A DNA stretch of 64,000 nucleotides, taken from NCBI GenBank assembly GCA_018434685.1, contig JAHDOV010000003.1, positions 216,302 through 280,301 of the forward strand, given 5' to 3'. The notes beneath the pieces are model-generated. The model was not told the origin of the DNA. It saw only the letters and a program-made list of their open reading frames with translations, and ran no database searches. The translations under genes and the position numbers were made by a program. Source of the DNA: Deltaproteobacteria bacterium. GTDB lineage: Bacteria > Desulfobacterota > Desulfomonilia > UBA1062. Shown here piece by piece: positions 47,416 to 56,551 of this stretch (positions are counted from its first letter, which is position 1; the number at the start of each line of letters is the position of its first letter).

Positions 47416-49260
47416 CTATCCCCGCCGCTCGATACCCTCCCAGTACCGGTCTTCGATTTCTCTCTTGCGCATCTTGCCGTCGATATGCCGGGGCAGGGCA
47501 TCGACAAACTCCACATATCGGGGGATCTTGTATCCCATGAGCTTGATGTTCCTGCAGTGGCTGATGATCTCGTCTTCCCCGATGAATTGCCCGTCCTTGA
47601 GCTGGATCACGGCTGCGGGAACCTCTCCGAGCTCTTTGTCGGGGTAGCGCACCACGGCAACATCGAGGACCTGGTGATGCCGTTTGATAGCCGCCTCGAT
47701 CTCGTTGGGAAAGATGTTGACACCGCCGGAGATGATCATCTCCTTTTCCCTGCCCGTCAGGTAGAGAAAGCCATCCTCGTCGAAATGCCCGCGAAGCCCG
47801 TCGTCGAACCAGGGTTCGCTCTCGATGATCCGAAATGCGCTGTCGAGCTTCTCCGGAGACCCGACATAGTTGAGGCTCACCGTGGTCAGGCTCCTCGTGA
47901 GGATGTTCCCGTCCTTGTTTGGCGGGCACCAGGTGCCGGTCTCCCGGTCATAGACCCCTGTCTGGGCGCACCTGATCTTGCCGACGCTCGCGTAACGATT
48001 TGGATTTTCCTCGTAGTCCCTGGGCAGGAGCACCGATGCCACAGCAGTCTCGGACGATCCGTAGAATTCGGTAAAGACATTGATCGCACATCCCTGGTGC
48101 CTGAAGAGTTCGTTGGTGGCCTTCTTCATTTCGGGGGTCGCCGGTGCAGCTGCACAGATAATGGTGTGCATGGAGCTCAGGTCATACTTGTAGCGCACCG
48201 TATCCGGCAGCGAGAGGATCTTCTCGAGCATGGTGGGCACCGCAAATACCCAGTTGATCCGTTCCTTCTCGATGATTTTGAGGAACGCCTCAGGATCGAA
48301 CCTCTTCATGGTAATACCGGTGCCGCCTAAGATGATGAATGGTACCCACCCTGCAATGGTCCCGGCATGGTACAGGGGGCCCGGGATGAGGCATCTCATG
48401 TTGTGGGTGATGGGGTCCTTGATCTCGGTGCCGCCGAACCAGTACATGAAGCTGAACTGGAGGATCATGAATCGCAGGTACTCATCGAGCGGCACCTTCG
48501 GTGCCTCGGCAAGGTCACTGAAGGCATAGCCGATCGTATCGAAATAGTTGACGTTCTTCGGCGCCCCCGTGGTCCCGCCGGTATAGGGGTTGAGCGCGAC
48601 GATGAAATGGGTGTCTGGCATGTGATCCGGGGACCCGGAGAGGAGGTCGTCGTAGAGGATCATCCCCTCGGGAGCATGATCCCCCACCACGACGTAGTGC
48701 TCGATGCTCTTAAGCCTCTCCTTAAGCGGTTCGATCACCTCGATGAATTCCTCATCAAGGATGAGTACCCGCGGTTGTGCGGTCTCGATCGCGCCGAGGA
48801 GTTCCTCCCCCCTGCTGTGCCAGTTGAGAAACGGCATGGGGCAGCCGATGAGCGAACAGGCAAAGAAGGCCTCGAAGAATTCATTGCCGTTGTAGAGCAG
48901 TTCCGCACACCGGTCCCTGGGCTGCAGGCCCAGGGACTGAAGACCGTTGGCAAGCCTGAAGACCCGCTCGTTGAGGTCGCTGTACGTGAATCTCCTGCCC
49001 TCTGATATGAGGGCCTCGCGCTGGCCGAATATCTCCCACATGGAGACCAGGAAGTTCGGGGTGAGCTTTTCGAGCCGGAAGTTGGCCAAAGCCCTCAGCG
49101 AGGCGAGGTGGCCGGTCTTCTTTCCGGTAGCCCAGAGCAGCCTGAGCGTATTCGTGAATCCCCACTGCTTGAGGAAGGTCCTCAGCAGGCCCCTAGTCTG
49201 CTCCATGGATGCCAGCTTCGGCACTGCCTTTGCCAGATTGATGAAACTCTTGTCCCTCAT
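47416..49260 (-). CDS. AMP-forming acyl-CoA synthetase
   Basis: 614 residues of the ANL adenylating family. P-loop NPYTGGTTGAPK, the A5 FTEFYGSSET, A7 HFDEDGFLYLTGREKEMIISGG, and the catalytic Lys region at DGKMRKREIED near the C-terminus are visible. It activates a carboxylic acid to its CoA thioester using ATP. The N-terminal 70 residues are an extension with no motif. The neighbouring ligases and dehydrogenases indicate a fatty-, branched- or aryl-acid degradation cluster; the substrate is not predictable. Gap to the next gene: 98 bases. Confidence 0.88.
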   Translation of the reverse strand: MRDKSFINLAKAVPKLASMEQTRGLLRTFLKQWGFTNTLRLLWATGKKTGHLASLRALANFRLEKLTPNFLVSMWEIFGQREALISEGRRFTYSDLNERVFRLANGLQSLGLQPRDRCAELLYNGNEFFEAFFACSLIGCPMPFLNWHSRGEELLGAIETAQPRVLILDEEFIEVIEPLKERLKSIEHYVVVGDHAPEGMILYDDLLSGSPDHMPDTHFIVALNPYTGGTTGAPKNVNYFDTIGYAFSDLAEAPKVPLDEYLRFMILQFSFMYWFGGTEIKDPITHNMRCLIPGPLYHAGTIAGWVPFIILGGTGITMKRFDPEAFLKIIEKERINWVFAVPTMLEKILSLPDTVRYKYDLSSMHTIICAAAPATPEMKKATNELFRHQGCAINVFTEFYGSSETAVASVLLPRDYEENPNRYASVGKIRCAQTGVYDRETGTWCPPNKDGNILTRSLTTVSLNYVGSPEKLDSAFRIIESEPWFDDGLRGHFDEDGFLYLTGREKEMIISGGVNIFPNEIEAAIKRHHQVLDVAVVRYPDKELGEVPAAVIQLKDGQFIGEDEIISHCRNIKLMGYKIPRYVEFVDALPRHIDGKMRKREIEDRYWEGIERRG

Positions 49261-49358
49261 GGTACTACCCTCCTTATTGCCATTGCAGCATGTCTGTTCA
49301 ATTCAATACAGGTGCGGGAACACCTGACCCAGGCCTCACCCGCGGGTTCTCTTCGCGG

Positions 49359-51095
49359 TCAGGGTTTTCCGTACAACTCCTTCACCCGGCTCCTGAGGAC
49401 CTTTCCTACCGAGCTTAAGGGGAGCGTGTCGGCAAACAGCACGGACTTCGGGCGCTTATAGCCGGTCATCCTGCTCCTGCACCATGCAATGATTTCTTCT
49501 TCGGAGGCGTTGTGCCCGTCCTTCATGACGACAACGGCACGGACCGAGTGCCCCCATGTCTCATCAGGGATGCCGATAACACAAACAGAGTCCACCTTTT
49601 CATTGCCCGAGATGAGCTCCTCCACTTCATGGGGGAAGACCTTTTCACCACCGGTCGAGATACACTCACCTTTTCTGTCCACGACAATGAGTTCGCCGTC
49701 CGGGTCGATGTACCCGAGATCCCCCGAGAAGAACCATCCGTCTTTTATCACCTGGGCGGTCTTTTCCTTCTCCCCATAGTATTCTTTCATGATGGTGGCA
49801 GACCGGTAGAGGATCTCACCGGTCTCTCCTCCGGCAACGTCCCGCCCGTTTTCGTCCACAATACGCATCTCGATGCCGGCAAGCGGTCTGCCCACCGACT
49901 TGTTTTTTAAGCCTTCTTCGGTCGCGTCAATCCTGATGGTGGTGTCCGGTGTCATTTCCGTCTGGCCGAAGATATCCACCACGAGGGAATTGCGAAACCG
50001 TTTCAATATTTCCTTTTTCGTCTCGGCAGGGTTCACCCCGGCGCCGGTCATGGCAACCAGAACAGGGCTGGTATCAAACCGGTCAATCTCCGGGCTGGCA
50101 AGAAGCATCTTCCACTGGGTCGGCACGCAGATCACCACAATGGGTCTTTCCCGCTCTATGGTCTCGAGCACTTCTGTCGGATCAAAGTGAATGCCCTCTC
50201 TGATGATGTATCGAGGCAGCCCGGACATGGGCCCGATAATCAGGATCTGATAGTTTGCCATATGGAACAGCGGCATGTTGAGAAACATGGACAGCCCGCC
50301 GGTGATCCGGCCGAGAAGAGGGCCCGCAGCAGTTCCGGAGAGTTTGGGGAGGAGCGCGGGGATGGAGTTGGAAACAAATGACCGGACCTTGGGCGAGGCC
50401 ATGATCTTGTTGATGGTGTTCTCCATGGCCGGAGTATTGATCAGCCGGGAGACGATTCTGCCGAAGTTCACCTTCTCATCCGATGCAAGGCGCCCGATGA
50501 TGTCCCCGAACAGAGACTCTGAAAGGTGCCAGAAGTTGCTGTAGGTCAGTACCACACCCTTGGGGAGCCCGGTGGTGCCGCCGGTATAGCAGATCGTACA
50601 GATGTCGTCGTCATCGGTGCACGGCTCGGGCTCCGTGGCATCGTGATGGGAGATGAGATTTTCATAATCGATCATGCCGAAGGCTTTGGACCCGCTCCGG
50701 TTCAGGCAGATATAGTGCTGCAGGCGGGGCATATTCTTTTGTGCCGCCAGCACCTCGTCGGCGAACAGATCCTCGAAGATCAGCACCGTGGAATCGGAAT
50801 GATTCACCTGGTATTCAATCTCCCTGGCCACAAACCTGAAATTCATGGGGATAGGAACTGCACCGATTTTCTGCACGGCATAGTTCGCTTCGATGAACTC
50901 CGGGCAGTCATGGAACATGATGCTTACATGGTCACCCTTTTTCACGCCTAAGGAGGTGAGGGCAAAAGCAAACCGGTTTGCTTTTGCGTTGAGGTCTTTC
51001 CATGTGACCTTTGTCGCGCCGAAGGTGATTGCAATACCCCTGGGATTGTATCGTGCCATGTCGGCAAGAAGCTCTCCAAAACTTTTCCTTGCCAC
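49359..51095 (-). CDS. AMP-forming acyl-CoA synthetase with a mid-domain insertion
   Basis: 578 residues. [14 protein letters not shown] (P-loop), VVDIFGQTEMTPD (A5), GWFFSGDLGYIDPDGELIVVDRKGECISTGGEKVFP (A7-A8) and SSVGKVLRSRVKE (catalytic Lys) are intact. Compared with typical ligases there is an extra stretch of about 60 residues between the P-loop region and the MPLFHMANYQ strand, rich in helix (GRIVSRLINTPAMENTINKI). The GTG start at 51095 has a perfect AGGAGG 8 bases before it. It adjoins the LCAD-like dehydrogenase gene 75 bases upstream, likely the same transcript. Confidence 0.88.
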   Translation of the reverse strand: MARKSFGELLADMARYNPRGIAITFGATKVTWKDLNAKANRFAFALTSLGVKKGDHVSIMFHDCPEFIEANYAVQKIGAVPIPMNFRFVAREIEYQVNHSDSTVLIFEDLFADEVLAAQKNMPRLQHYICLNRSGSKAFGMIDYENLISHHDATEPEPCTDDDDICTICYTGGTTGLPKGVVLTYSNFWHLSESLFGDIIGRLASDEKVNFGRIVSRLINTPAMENTINKIMASPKVRSFVSNSIPALLPKLSGTAAGPLLGRITGGLSMFLNMPLFHMANYQILIIGPMSGLPRYIIREGIHFDPTEVLETIERERPIVVICVPTQWKMLLASPEIDRFDTSPVLVAMTGAGVNPAETKKEILKRFRNSLVVDIFGQTEMTPDTTIRIDATEEGLKNKSVGRPLAGIEMRIVDENGRDVAGGETGEILYRSATIMKEYYGEKEKTAQVIKDGWFFSGDLGYIDPDGELIVVDRKGECISTGGEKVFPHEVEELISGNEKVDSVCVIGIPDETWGHSVRAVVVMKDGHNASEEEIIAWCRSRMTGYKRPKSVLFADTLPLSSVGKVLRSRVKELYGKP

Positions 51096-51170
51096 GATGT
51101 AAGCCTCCTGATCAGAGCATTTTATTTTCTTCGTTAAACCGTACCCGGGGTGAAAACCGCACACTTCTCG

Positions 51171-52322
51171 TCACAATCCGAGCAATCGGGAAATGATCAG
51201 AAGCATGATCTCGGACGTACCGGCGTAGATGGTCTGAACCCGTGCATCCCGGAATATCCGGGCTATGGGATACTCTTCCATGTACCCGTAGCCGCCATGG
51301 AACTGGACACACTTTCCAACCATGCGGTTGAGCATCTCCGCAAGCCAGTATTTTGCCATGGAGGCCTTCTTCACGATCTCCCTGCCCTCGAGGTGATCGA
51401 GGATGAGGCTCTCGAGGAATGTCCTGCCCACCTCCACCTCGGTGGCCATCTTTGCCAGTTCGAAAGAGATGTACTGGAAACGGCTGATGGGCCGGCCAAA
51501 GGCCTCCCTGCTCCCGGCATAGTCGATGGTGAGCCTGAGGGCCTCTTCCGCTGCCACCTGGCAGATGATGGCACACACGAGCCGTTCCTGCTGGAGTTCT
51601 TCCATGAGATAGGTGAAGCCGTGTCCTTCCGTGCCGATGAGATTTTTCACGGGTACCCTGCAGTCGACGAACGCCATCTCGGCAGTGTCCTGGGAATGCA
51701 GTCCTATCTTGTCGAGGTTCCGGCCTTTTTCAAATCCCGGGGTACCGGCCTCCACGGCAATGAGGGAGATCCCGGTATAGGGGGGATCCGCGTGCGGGTC
51801 GGTCACCGCTGCAACGAGGACGAGGTCGCAGAGGATGCCGTTGGAGATGAAGGTCTTCTGTCCGTTCATGAGGTAAGAATCGCCGTCCCTTAAAGCGGTG
51901 GTGCGGATCGCGGACAGGTCGGAGCCGGCACCCGGCTCGGTCATGGCGATGGCGGTGACGATATCCCCGGAGATGCACCCTGGCAGCCATCGTCGTTTCT
52001 GCTCCTCGTTCGCGAACTTGAACAGGTACGGAACGATGATGTCCGAATGGAGCGGAAAGGCAAAGCCGTTGCAGTGGCTCCGGGCCGCCTCTTCGATGGC
52101 AATGAGGGTGAAGAGAAAATCAGCGCCCGAACCGCCATAGTCCCCGGGGAGCCATGGGCAGAGAAAGCCCTGCTGGCCGAATTTGTTCCAGAGTTCTCGC
52201 GGGACGATACCGCTTCGCTCCCATTCATCGACAAAGGGGGTCACCTCCTTTGCGAAGAATCTTCTCACCGATTCCCGGAAGATCCTGTGTTCTTCGGTAT
52301 AGTACCGCTCGAGTACGGGCAT
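51171..52322 (-). CDS. Acyl-CoA dehydrogenase, long-chain/LCAD-like
   Basis: 383 residues. FAD and substrate motifs AIAMTEPGAGSD and SYLMNGQKTFISNG are present. The C-terminal YEGT glutamate of short-chain enzymes is absent (IYAGTSEIM); instead EELQQERL in the middle offers the glutamate used by long-chain and isovaleryl-type enzymes. HGGYGYMEEYPIAR is conserved. Probable substrates are long or branched acyl-CoA. ATG 52322 follows AAGGAG; an ATG 8 codons earlier lacks a site. A 13-base palindrome lies about 40 bases upstream. Confidence 0.9.
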   Translation of the reverse strand: MPVLERYYTEEHRIFRESVRRFFAKEVTPFVDEWERSGIVPRELWNKFGQQGFLCPWLPGDYGGSGADFLFTLIAIEEAARSHCNGFAFPLHSDIIVPYLFKFANEEQKRRWLPGCISGDIVTAIAMTEPGAGSDLSAIRTTALRDGDSYLMNGQKTFISNGILCDLVLVAAVTDPHADPPYTGISLIAVEAGTPGFEKGRNLDKIGLHSQDTAEMAFVDCRVPVKNLIGTEGHGFTYLMEELQQERLVCAIICQVAAEEALRLTIDYAGSREAFGRPISRFQYISFELAKMATEVEVGRTFLESLILDHLEGREIVKKASMAKYWLAEMLNRMVGKCVQFHGGYGYMEEYPIARIFRDARVQTIYAGTSEIMLLIISRLLGL

Positions 52323-52689
52323 GGAGACCACTCCTTTTTCATACAATCGCAGAGAGAATACCGCAGTGCGGTCAAAGTAATATAGTTATATCATACTACA
52401 ACAATATCTTGTGCATTTCAATATGAACCGGGAATCAGGGATGATCTCAGGGAGGTGTGATCAGGGCTTCAGGGTGGCCGACCGGTCTGCCGGCAGAGGG
52501 AACATGAGCCCTTCACTGACGACCGGTCGAGTCGGAATATGGGGGTTCGAGGGTCTGGTGTCCGAATAGCCCTCGCTGTACGAGGGCGCTTCCAACACCC
52601 CCGATATCCCCGCAGTGTTTATGCCCCGGGGGCAGGGGACTTCCTCCCGTGTCCCCGGGGGTTTTTGGAACTTCCGCTCAGTGAGGTTC
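52323..52689. other. Gap upstream of the LCAD-like gene
   Basis: 367 bases with no gene. ACCGCAGTGCGGT (52360-52372) is a 13-base palindrome close to the dehydrogenase start and may be an operator. Around 52630-52680, GGGGAC...GTCCCC followed by GGGGGTTTTT looks like a rightward terminator, but nothing rightward ends here. Confidence 0.35.
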
Positions 52690-54354
52690 TCAGCGCAGGG
52701 CAGAAACCTGGAGGTCATCCTGGGAATAGAGTCTGCGCAATTCCTTCTTGTCGATCTTTCCCACGCTGGTCTTCGGGATCGCGTCCACAACGGCATAGTA
52801 GTCGGGGATGCCGTATTTGGGTATCTTGCCGTCCTGGGCGCACTGTTTCATGAATTCCCTGAGGATACCGGAGTTGACGCCGTTTCCCCGGAACGCGGGT
52901 TTCAGGGTCACGATCATCATGGGCCGTTCTCCCCACTTCTTGTCGGGAATACCTATGGCCGCAGCCTCTGAGACGGCATCGTGCAAGCTCATCACGTTCT
53001 CCAGGTCCAGCGACGATATCCATTCGCCGCCGGTCTTGATGACATCCTTTATCCGGTCGGTTATCTGGACATAGCCTTCACGGTCGATCGTGGCCACGTC
53101 GCCGGTGTGCAGCCAGCCGTCTTTCCAGAGCTCTTTCGACCTCTCGGGGTCCTTGAAGTACCCCTGCGTGAGCCAGGGGGTCCGTACCACGATTTCTCCT
53201 GCAGACTGTCCGTCGTGGGGCAGGGCACTGCCAGTGGGGTCTACGATCTCTGCCTGTACCAGCGGGATGGGAAGGCCGGTCTTGATGACGACATCACTCT
53301 TCTTCTCATTGTCCCAGTCGAGCATGTGCGGCTTCAGGTTGGCGACGCTGATCACCGGGCAGGTCTCGGACATGCCGTATCCTGCCATCACGCGGATGCC
53401 CAGGTCCATGGCGTCCTTTGCCAGCCCCTTGGGCAGGCGTGCGCCGCCGATAATCACCTTCCAGTGGCTCAGATCGATCTTCTTCACCACCGGGCTGCTC
53501 ACGAGCATCTGAAGGATCGTGGGCACGCAGTGGGAATAGGTGACCCTCTCGCCGAGGATGAGCTTGAGGAGCATCTCGGGCTCGTATTTGCCGGGGTACA
53601 CCTGTTTTACCCCCATCATGGTGGCGATATAGGGGAATCCCCAGGCGTGCACGTGGAACATGGGCGTGATGGGCATGTAGACGTCTGTGGAGGAGAACCG
53701 TACCGGGGAGTCGTAACAGCCGACCGTGATACACACGCTCAGGGTGTGGACAACGAGCTGTTTATGGGTGAAGTATACCCCCTTGGGCAGTCCGGTCGTC
53801 CCGGTGGTGTAGAAGGTGGTCGCCTTGGTGTCTTCTGAGAGATCCGGGAAGGTGAAGTCCGGCGAGGCCTCAGCGAGCATGGTCTCGTACTCGGCGTCGA
53901 AGGCGAGCCGGGTCTGCGGCACCTCTGCGGTATCTGAAAGGAGCACGATCTTCTTGATCGTGGTGAGTCGATCCCTGATGGATTCGAGGATGGGGAGAAA
54001 ATCGGCATGGACAAGGACCACGTCGGCCCCTGCATGATTCATGGTGTATTCGATCTGCTCGGGCGAAAGGCGCCAGTTCACCGTGTGCATTACCGCGCCC
54101 ATCATGGGGATCGCGAAGTAGCTCTCGAGGTAGCGGTGCGAGTCATAATCGAACACGCTTATGGTGTCGCCCTCCCTGACGCCGAGCCTCTCCAGGGCGT
54201 CTGCAAGCCTTCCGATCCTGGCCAGCAGATCCCGGTATGTGAACCGGAGCAGATCCCGGTAGACGATCTCCTGGTCAGGCGCATTGAATGCCGCTGTCGA
54301 AAGCAGCTTCCCTATGGTTAACTGATACTGATAGTGTCCTCCTGATTGATTCAT
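52690..54354 (-). CDS. AMP-forming fatty acyl-CoA synthetase
   Basis: 554 residues, FadD/medium-chain ligase subgroup. [91 protein letters not shown] and [13 protein letters not shown] form a complete active site. This close relative of bacterial medium-chain acyl-CoA ligases would activate C4-C12 fatty acids. It stands between the LCAD-like gene and a two-component pair. Confidence 0.9.
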   Translation of the reverse strand: MNQSGGHYQYQLTIGKLLSTAAFNAPDQEIVYRDLLRFTYRDLLARIGRLADALERLGVREGDTISVFDYDSHRYLESYFAIPMMGAVMHTVNWRLSPEQIEYTMNHAGADVVLVHADFLPILESIRDRLTTIKKIVLLSDTAEVPQTRLAFDAEYETMLAEASPDFTFPDLSEDTKATTFYTTGTTGLPKGVYFTHKQLVVHTLSVCITVGCYDSPVRFSSTDVYMPITPMFHVHAWGFPYIATMMGVKQVYPGKYEPEMLLKLILGERVTYSHCVPTILQMLVSSPVVKKIDLSHWKVIIGGARLPKGLAKDAMDLGIRVMAGYGMSETCPVISVANLKPHMLDWDNEKKSDVVIKTGLPIPLVQAEIVDPTGSALPHDGQSAGEIVVRTPWLTQGYFKDPERSKELWKDGWLHTGDVATIDREGYVQITDRIKDVIKTGGEWISSLDLENVMSLHDAVSEAAAIGIPDKKWGERPMMIVTLKPAFRGNGVNSGILREFMKQCAQDGKIPKYGIPDYYAVVDAIPKTSVGKIDKKELRRLYSQDDLQVSALR

Positions 54355-54560
54355 GGTTCTCCCTCCTTTTTAAACAATCGAACTGGTGATCAATAAGATA
54401 TACATCGAGGATCCGGGCTGTTTTCACAATCGGGCACCGACTGTTTCTTGTGTGCAGGAAAGAAGGATTATGGTGTAGGTGGATGACCTATCTCGGGTGG
54501 AACTGTACGATCAGGGGCACAGGTCCCGGTAGGAGGGCTCTCGTGAAGGGCCGGGAATAA

Positions 54561-55232
54561 TTACTCTCTGGACCGGCGATCGTCCTCGACCCAGTTCAGG
54601 GCATACCTGAGGAGGTCGGTGGCGGTCCTCAGCCGGAGTTTTTCCTTGATCCGTTCCCGGTAGGTCCCGATGGTCTTGACGCTGAGGTGCAACCGCCTGC
54701 CGATCTCGCTGATGCCGAGGCCGTCGCCGATCATCTGGAAGACCTCGAGCTCCCGGTCGGTGAGGCAGTGCACCGGGGAGGCGAGGGTATCCTGGGTCCC
54801 GTCGATGAAGCGGGTGAGCAGATTGTCCGTGACGGTCTTGCTTGCATAGATCTTGCCGCCGAGCACCTCGCGAATGGCATGGACGACATTCTCGGAGGCC
54901 TCCTGTTTCATGATATAGCCCCGTGCGCCTGCCCGGAGTGACCGTTCGGCGTACAGGGACTCTTCATGCATGGATATCACCAGCATGGGCAGGTCCTTAC
55001 GGATTTTATGGATTTCCCGTATGAGATCGATGCCGCTCATATTCTTCAGGGTGATATCCACGATGAGCATGTCCGGGGCGAGATCTGTGACGGCCTTCAA
55101 GGCGCTGTGATAGTCCTGAGCCTCTCCACAGACCATGAGATCGTTCTCCTGGTTGATGAGCTGGGCCAGACCATGCCTGAAGATCGGATGGTCATCGATG
55201 ATCAGGATGGAACGTTTTCCCCCGGCAGACAT
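54561..55232 (-). CDS. NarL-type response regulator
   Basis: 223 residues: receiver (ILIIDDHPIFRHG, phosphoacceptor in MLIVDITLKNMSG) and C-terminal LuxR-type helix-turn-helix (CLTDRELEVFQMIGDGLGISEIGRRLHLSVKTIGTYRERIKEKL). It starts one base after the kinase stop, so the pair is co-translated. Likely targets are the neighbouring acyl-CoA genes, by position only. Confidence 0.93.
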   Translation of the reverse strand: MSAGGKRSILIIDDHPIFRHGLAQLINQENDLMVCGEAQDYHSALKAVTDLAPDMLIVDITLKNMSGIDLIREIHKIRKDLPMLVISMHEESLYAERSLRAGARGYIMKQEASENVVHAIREVLGGKIYASKTVTDNLLTRFIDGTQDTLASPVHCLTDRELEVFQMIGDGLGISEIGRRLHLSVKTIGTYRERIKEKLRLRTATDLLRYALNWVEDDRRSRE

Positions 55233-55233
55233 G

Positions 55234-56358
55234 TTATACCCGCTCCTGCGAATAATCCCGGCCGATATCGAATATACAGGAGACCATGGTGCCGCCGGCC
55301 TCGGCCGGTTCTACCACGAGGCTCGCCCCGATCATCTTCGCCCGGTAGTTCATGGTGCGCAGCCCCATGCCCGTACCTGTGACCCCTTCGGCGATCCCCA
55401 CGCCGTTGTCCCGGATATCCATTGAAACCGTACCGTTGTTGTTCTTCAGATCGATGGTGATACCGTTCGCGTTGCCATGTTCGATAGCGTTGTGGATGGC
55501 TTCCTTGGCGATATAGTACAGGTGTGTTGCCCGGGTGTTGTCGTGGATTGGTACCGGTTTCAGGCAATTGAACGTACAGGAGATACCGAAGATATCCGAT
55601 GCCGACCTGGAGAGCTCGGCCAGGGCGAATTCGAGGCCGTTTGAAACGAGATGTACCGGGCACAGCCCCCGTGCAAGCCGTCTCGTCTTGGTGATGGCCT
55701 CTTTGACGAGCCGGTTTATCTCGTCTGCACGCTCAGCCTCCTCAAGGGAGTTGTCTTCGAGGGTCTTTCTGAGAACCTTTGTCATGACCTCAATGCCGAT
55801 CAGGTGCTGACCGAGATCGTCATGGAGTTCCTGACCGATCTTCTGGCGCTCCTGTTCAGAGATGTTCAGGATCTCCTTTTCGAGCTGTTTTCTCTCGGTG
55901 ATGTCGAGCATGGATGCGATGCTCAGCTGGGTGCCGGGTATCATGGCAATGGTCATGAAGATATCTTTGAGTTCTCCTTTTTTTGTCTTGATCTTGAATT
56001 CGTAGTTCCGCGGCGCGGAATCGGGTTTTATCCGTCTTCTGCGGTGGTATTCCAGGAGGCGGGGGATATCCTCTTCCGCCACGTGCCTGGTCCAGGTGTG
56101 CCCCACCATCTCGTCCCTGGCATATCCGGTCACCATCTCGAACTCGACGTTGAGCATGGAGATGGTGGTGTCTTCGTCGATGATGATGGTTGCGGTCCCG
56201 GTATTTTCAAAAAAGGTCCGGTAAAAGGTGTCTGACTGGCGCAGCGCCTCTTCCACCTGCCGGTAGCGTGATTGGTCGATGTCCATCTCCTGCAGGCGCA
56301 GGCGCAGGGTATGGAGCTCTTCTATGAGCTGGGCTCGTGTCTTGCGTTCATCTTTCAT
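55234..56358 (-). CDS. Sensor histidine kinase of the NarX/HisKA_3 type
   Basis: 374 residues, cytosolic. One PAS domain (about 40-160, GTATIIIDEDTTISMLNVEFEMVTGYARDEMVGHTW), a HisKA_3 dimerisation part with QELHDDLGQHLIGIEV (phospho-His), and a HATPase with EAIHNAIEHGNANGI and DNGVGI boxes. It would phosphorylate the response regulator encoded immediately downstream. The signal sensed is unknown. Confidence 0.92.
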   Translation of the reverse strand: MKDERKTRAQLIEELHTLRLRLQEMDIDQSRYRQVEEALRQSDTFYRTFFENTGTATIIIDEDTTISMLNVEFEMVTGYARDEMVGHTWTRHVAEEDIPRLLEYHRRRRIKPDSAPRNYEFKIKTKKGELKDIFMTIAMIPGTQLSIASMLDITERKQLEKEILNISEQERQKIGQELHDDLGQHLIGIEVMTKVLRKTLEDNSLEEAERADEINRLVKEAITKTRRLARGLCPVHLVSNGLEFALAELSRSASDIFGISCTFNCLKPVPIHDNTRATHLYYIAKEAIHNAIEHGNANGITIDLKNNNGTVSMDIRDNGVGIAEGVTGTGMGLRTMNYRAKMIGASLVVEPAEAGGTMVSCIFDIGRDYSQERV

Positions 56359-56497
56359 GAAGCAACTCCCATACGGTGCTCAGGGATGATCTCCGGTACC
56401 AGGACCGTAACCCGCGACCGAGGTCGTTACTGCGGCAGCACCAGGAAGGTATTACCTGCACCCTCCTGGCTGTTCGGATCTGCCGCATCGGGAAAAC

Positions 56498-56535
56498 ACA
56501 CAATCAGGGGGAGAAGATCTCCCCGCTGATTGTGT
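56498..56535 (-). terminator. Terminator after the large acyl-CoA dehydrogenase gene
   Basis: A 17-base stem, ACACAATCAG plus GGGGAGA against TCTCCCC plus CTGATTGTGT, with a short AGA-type loop and one bulged base. On the minus strand it is followed by GTTTTCC. Confidence 0.8.
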
Positions 56536-56551
56536 TTGAGCATGGGCATTG

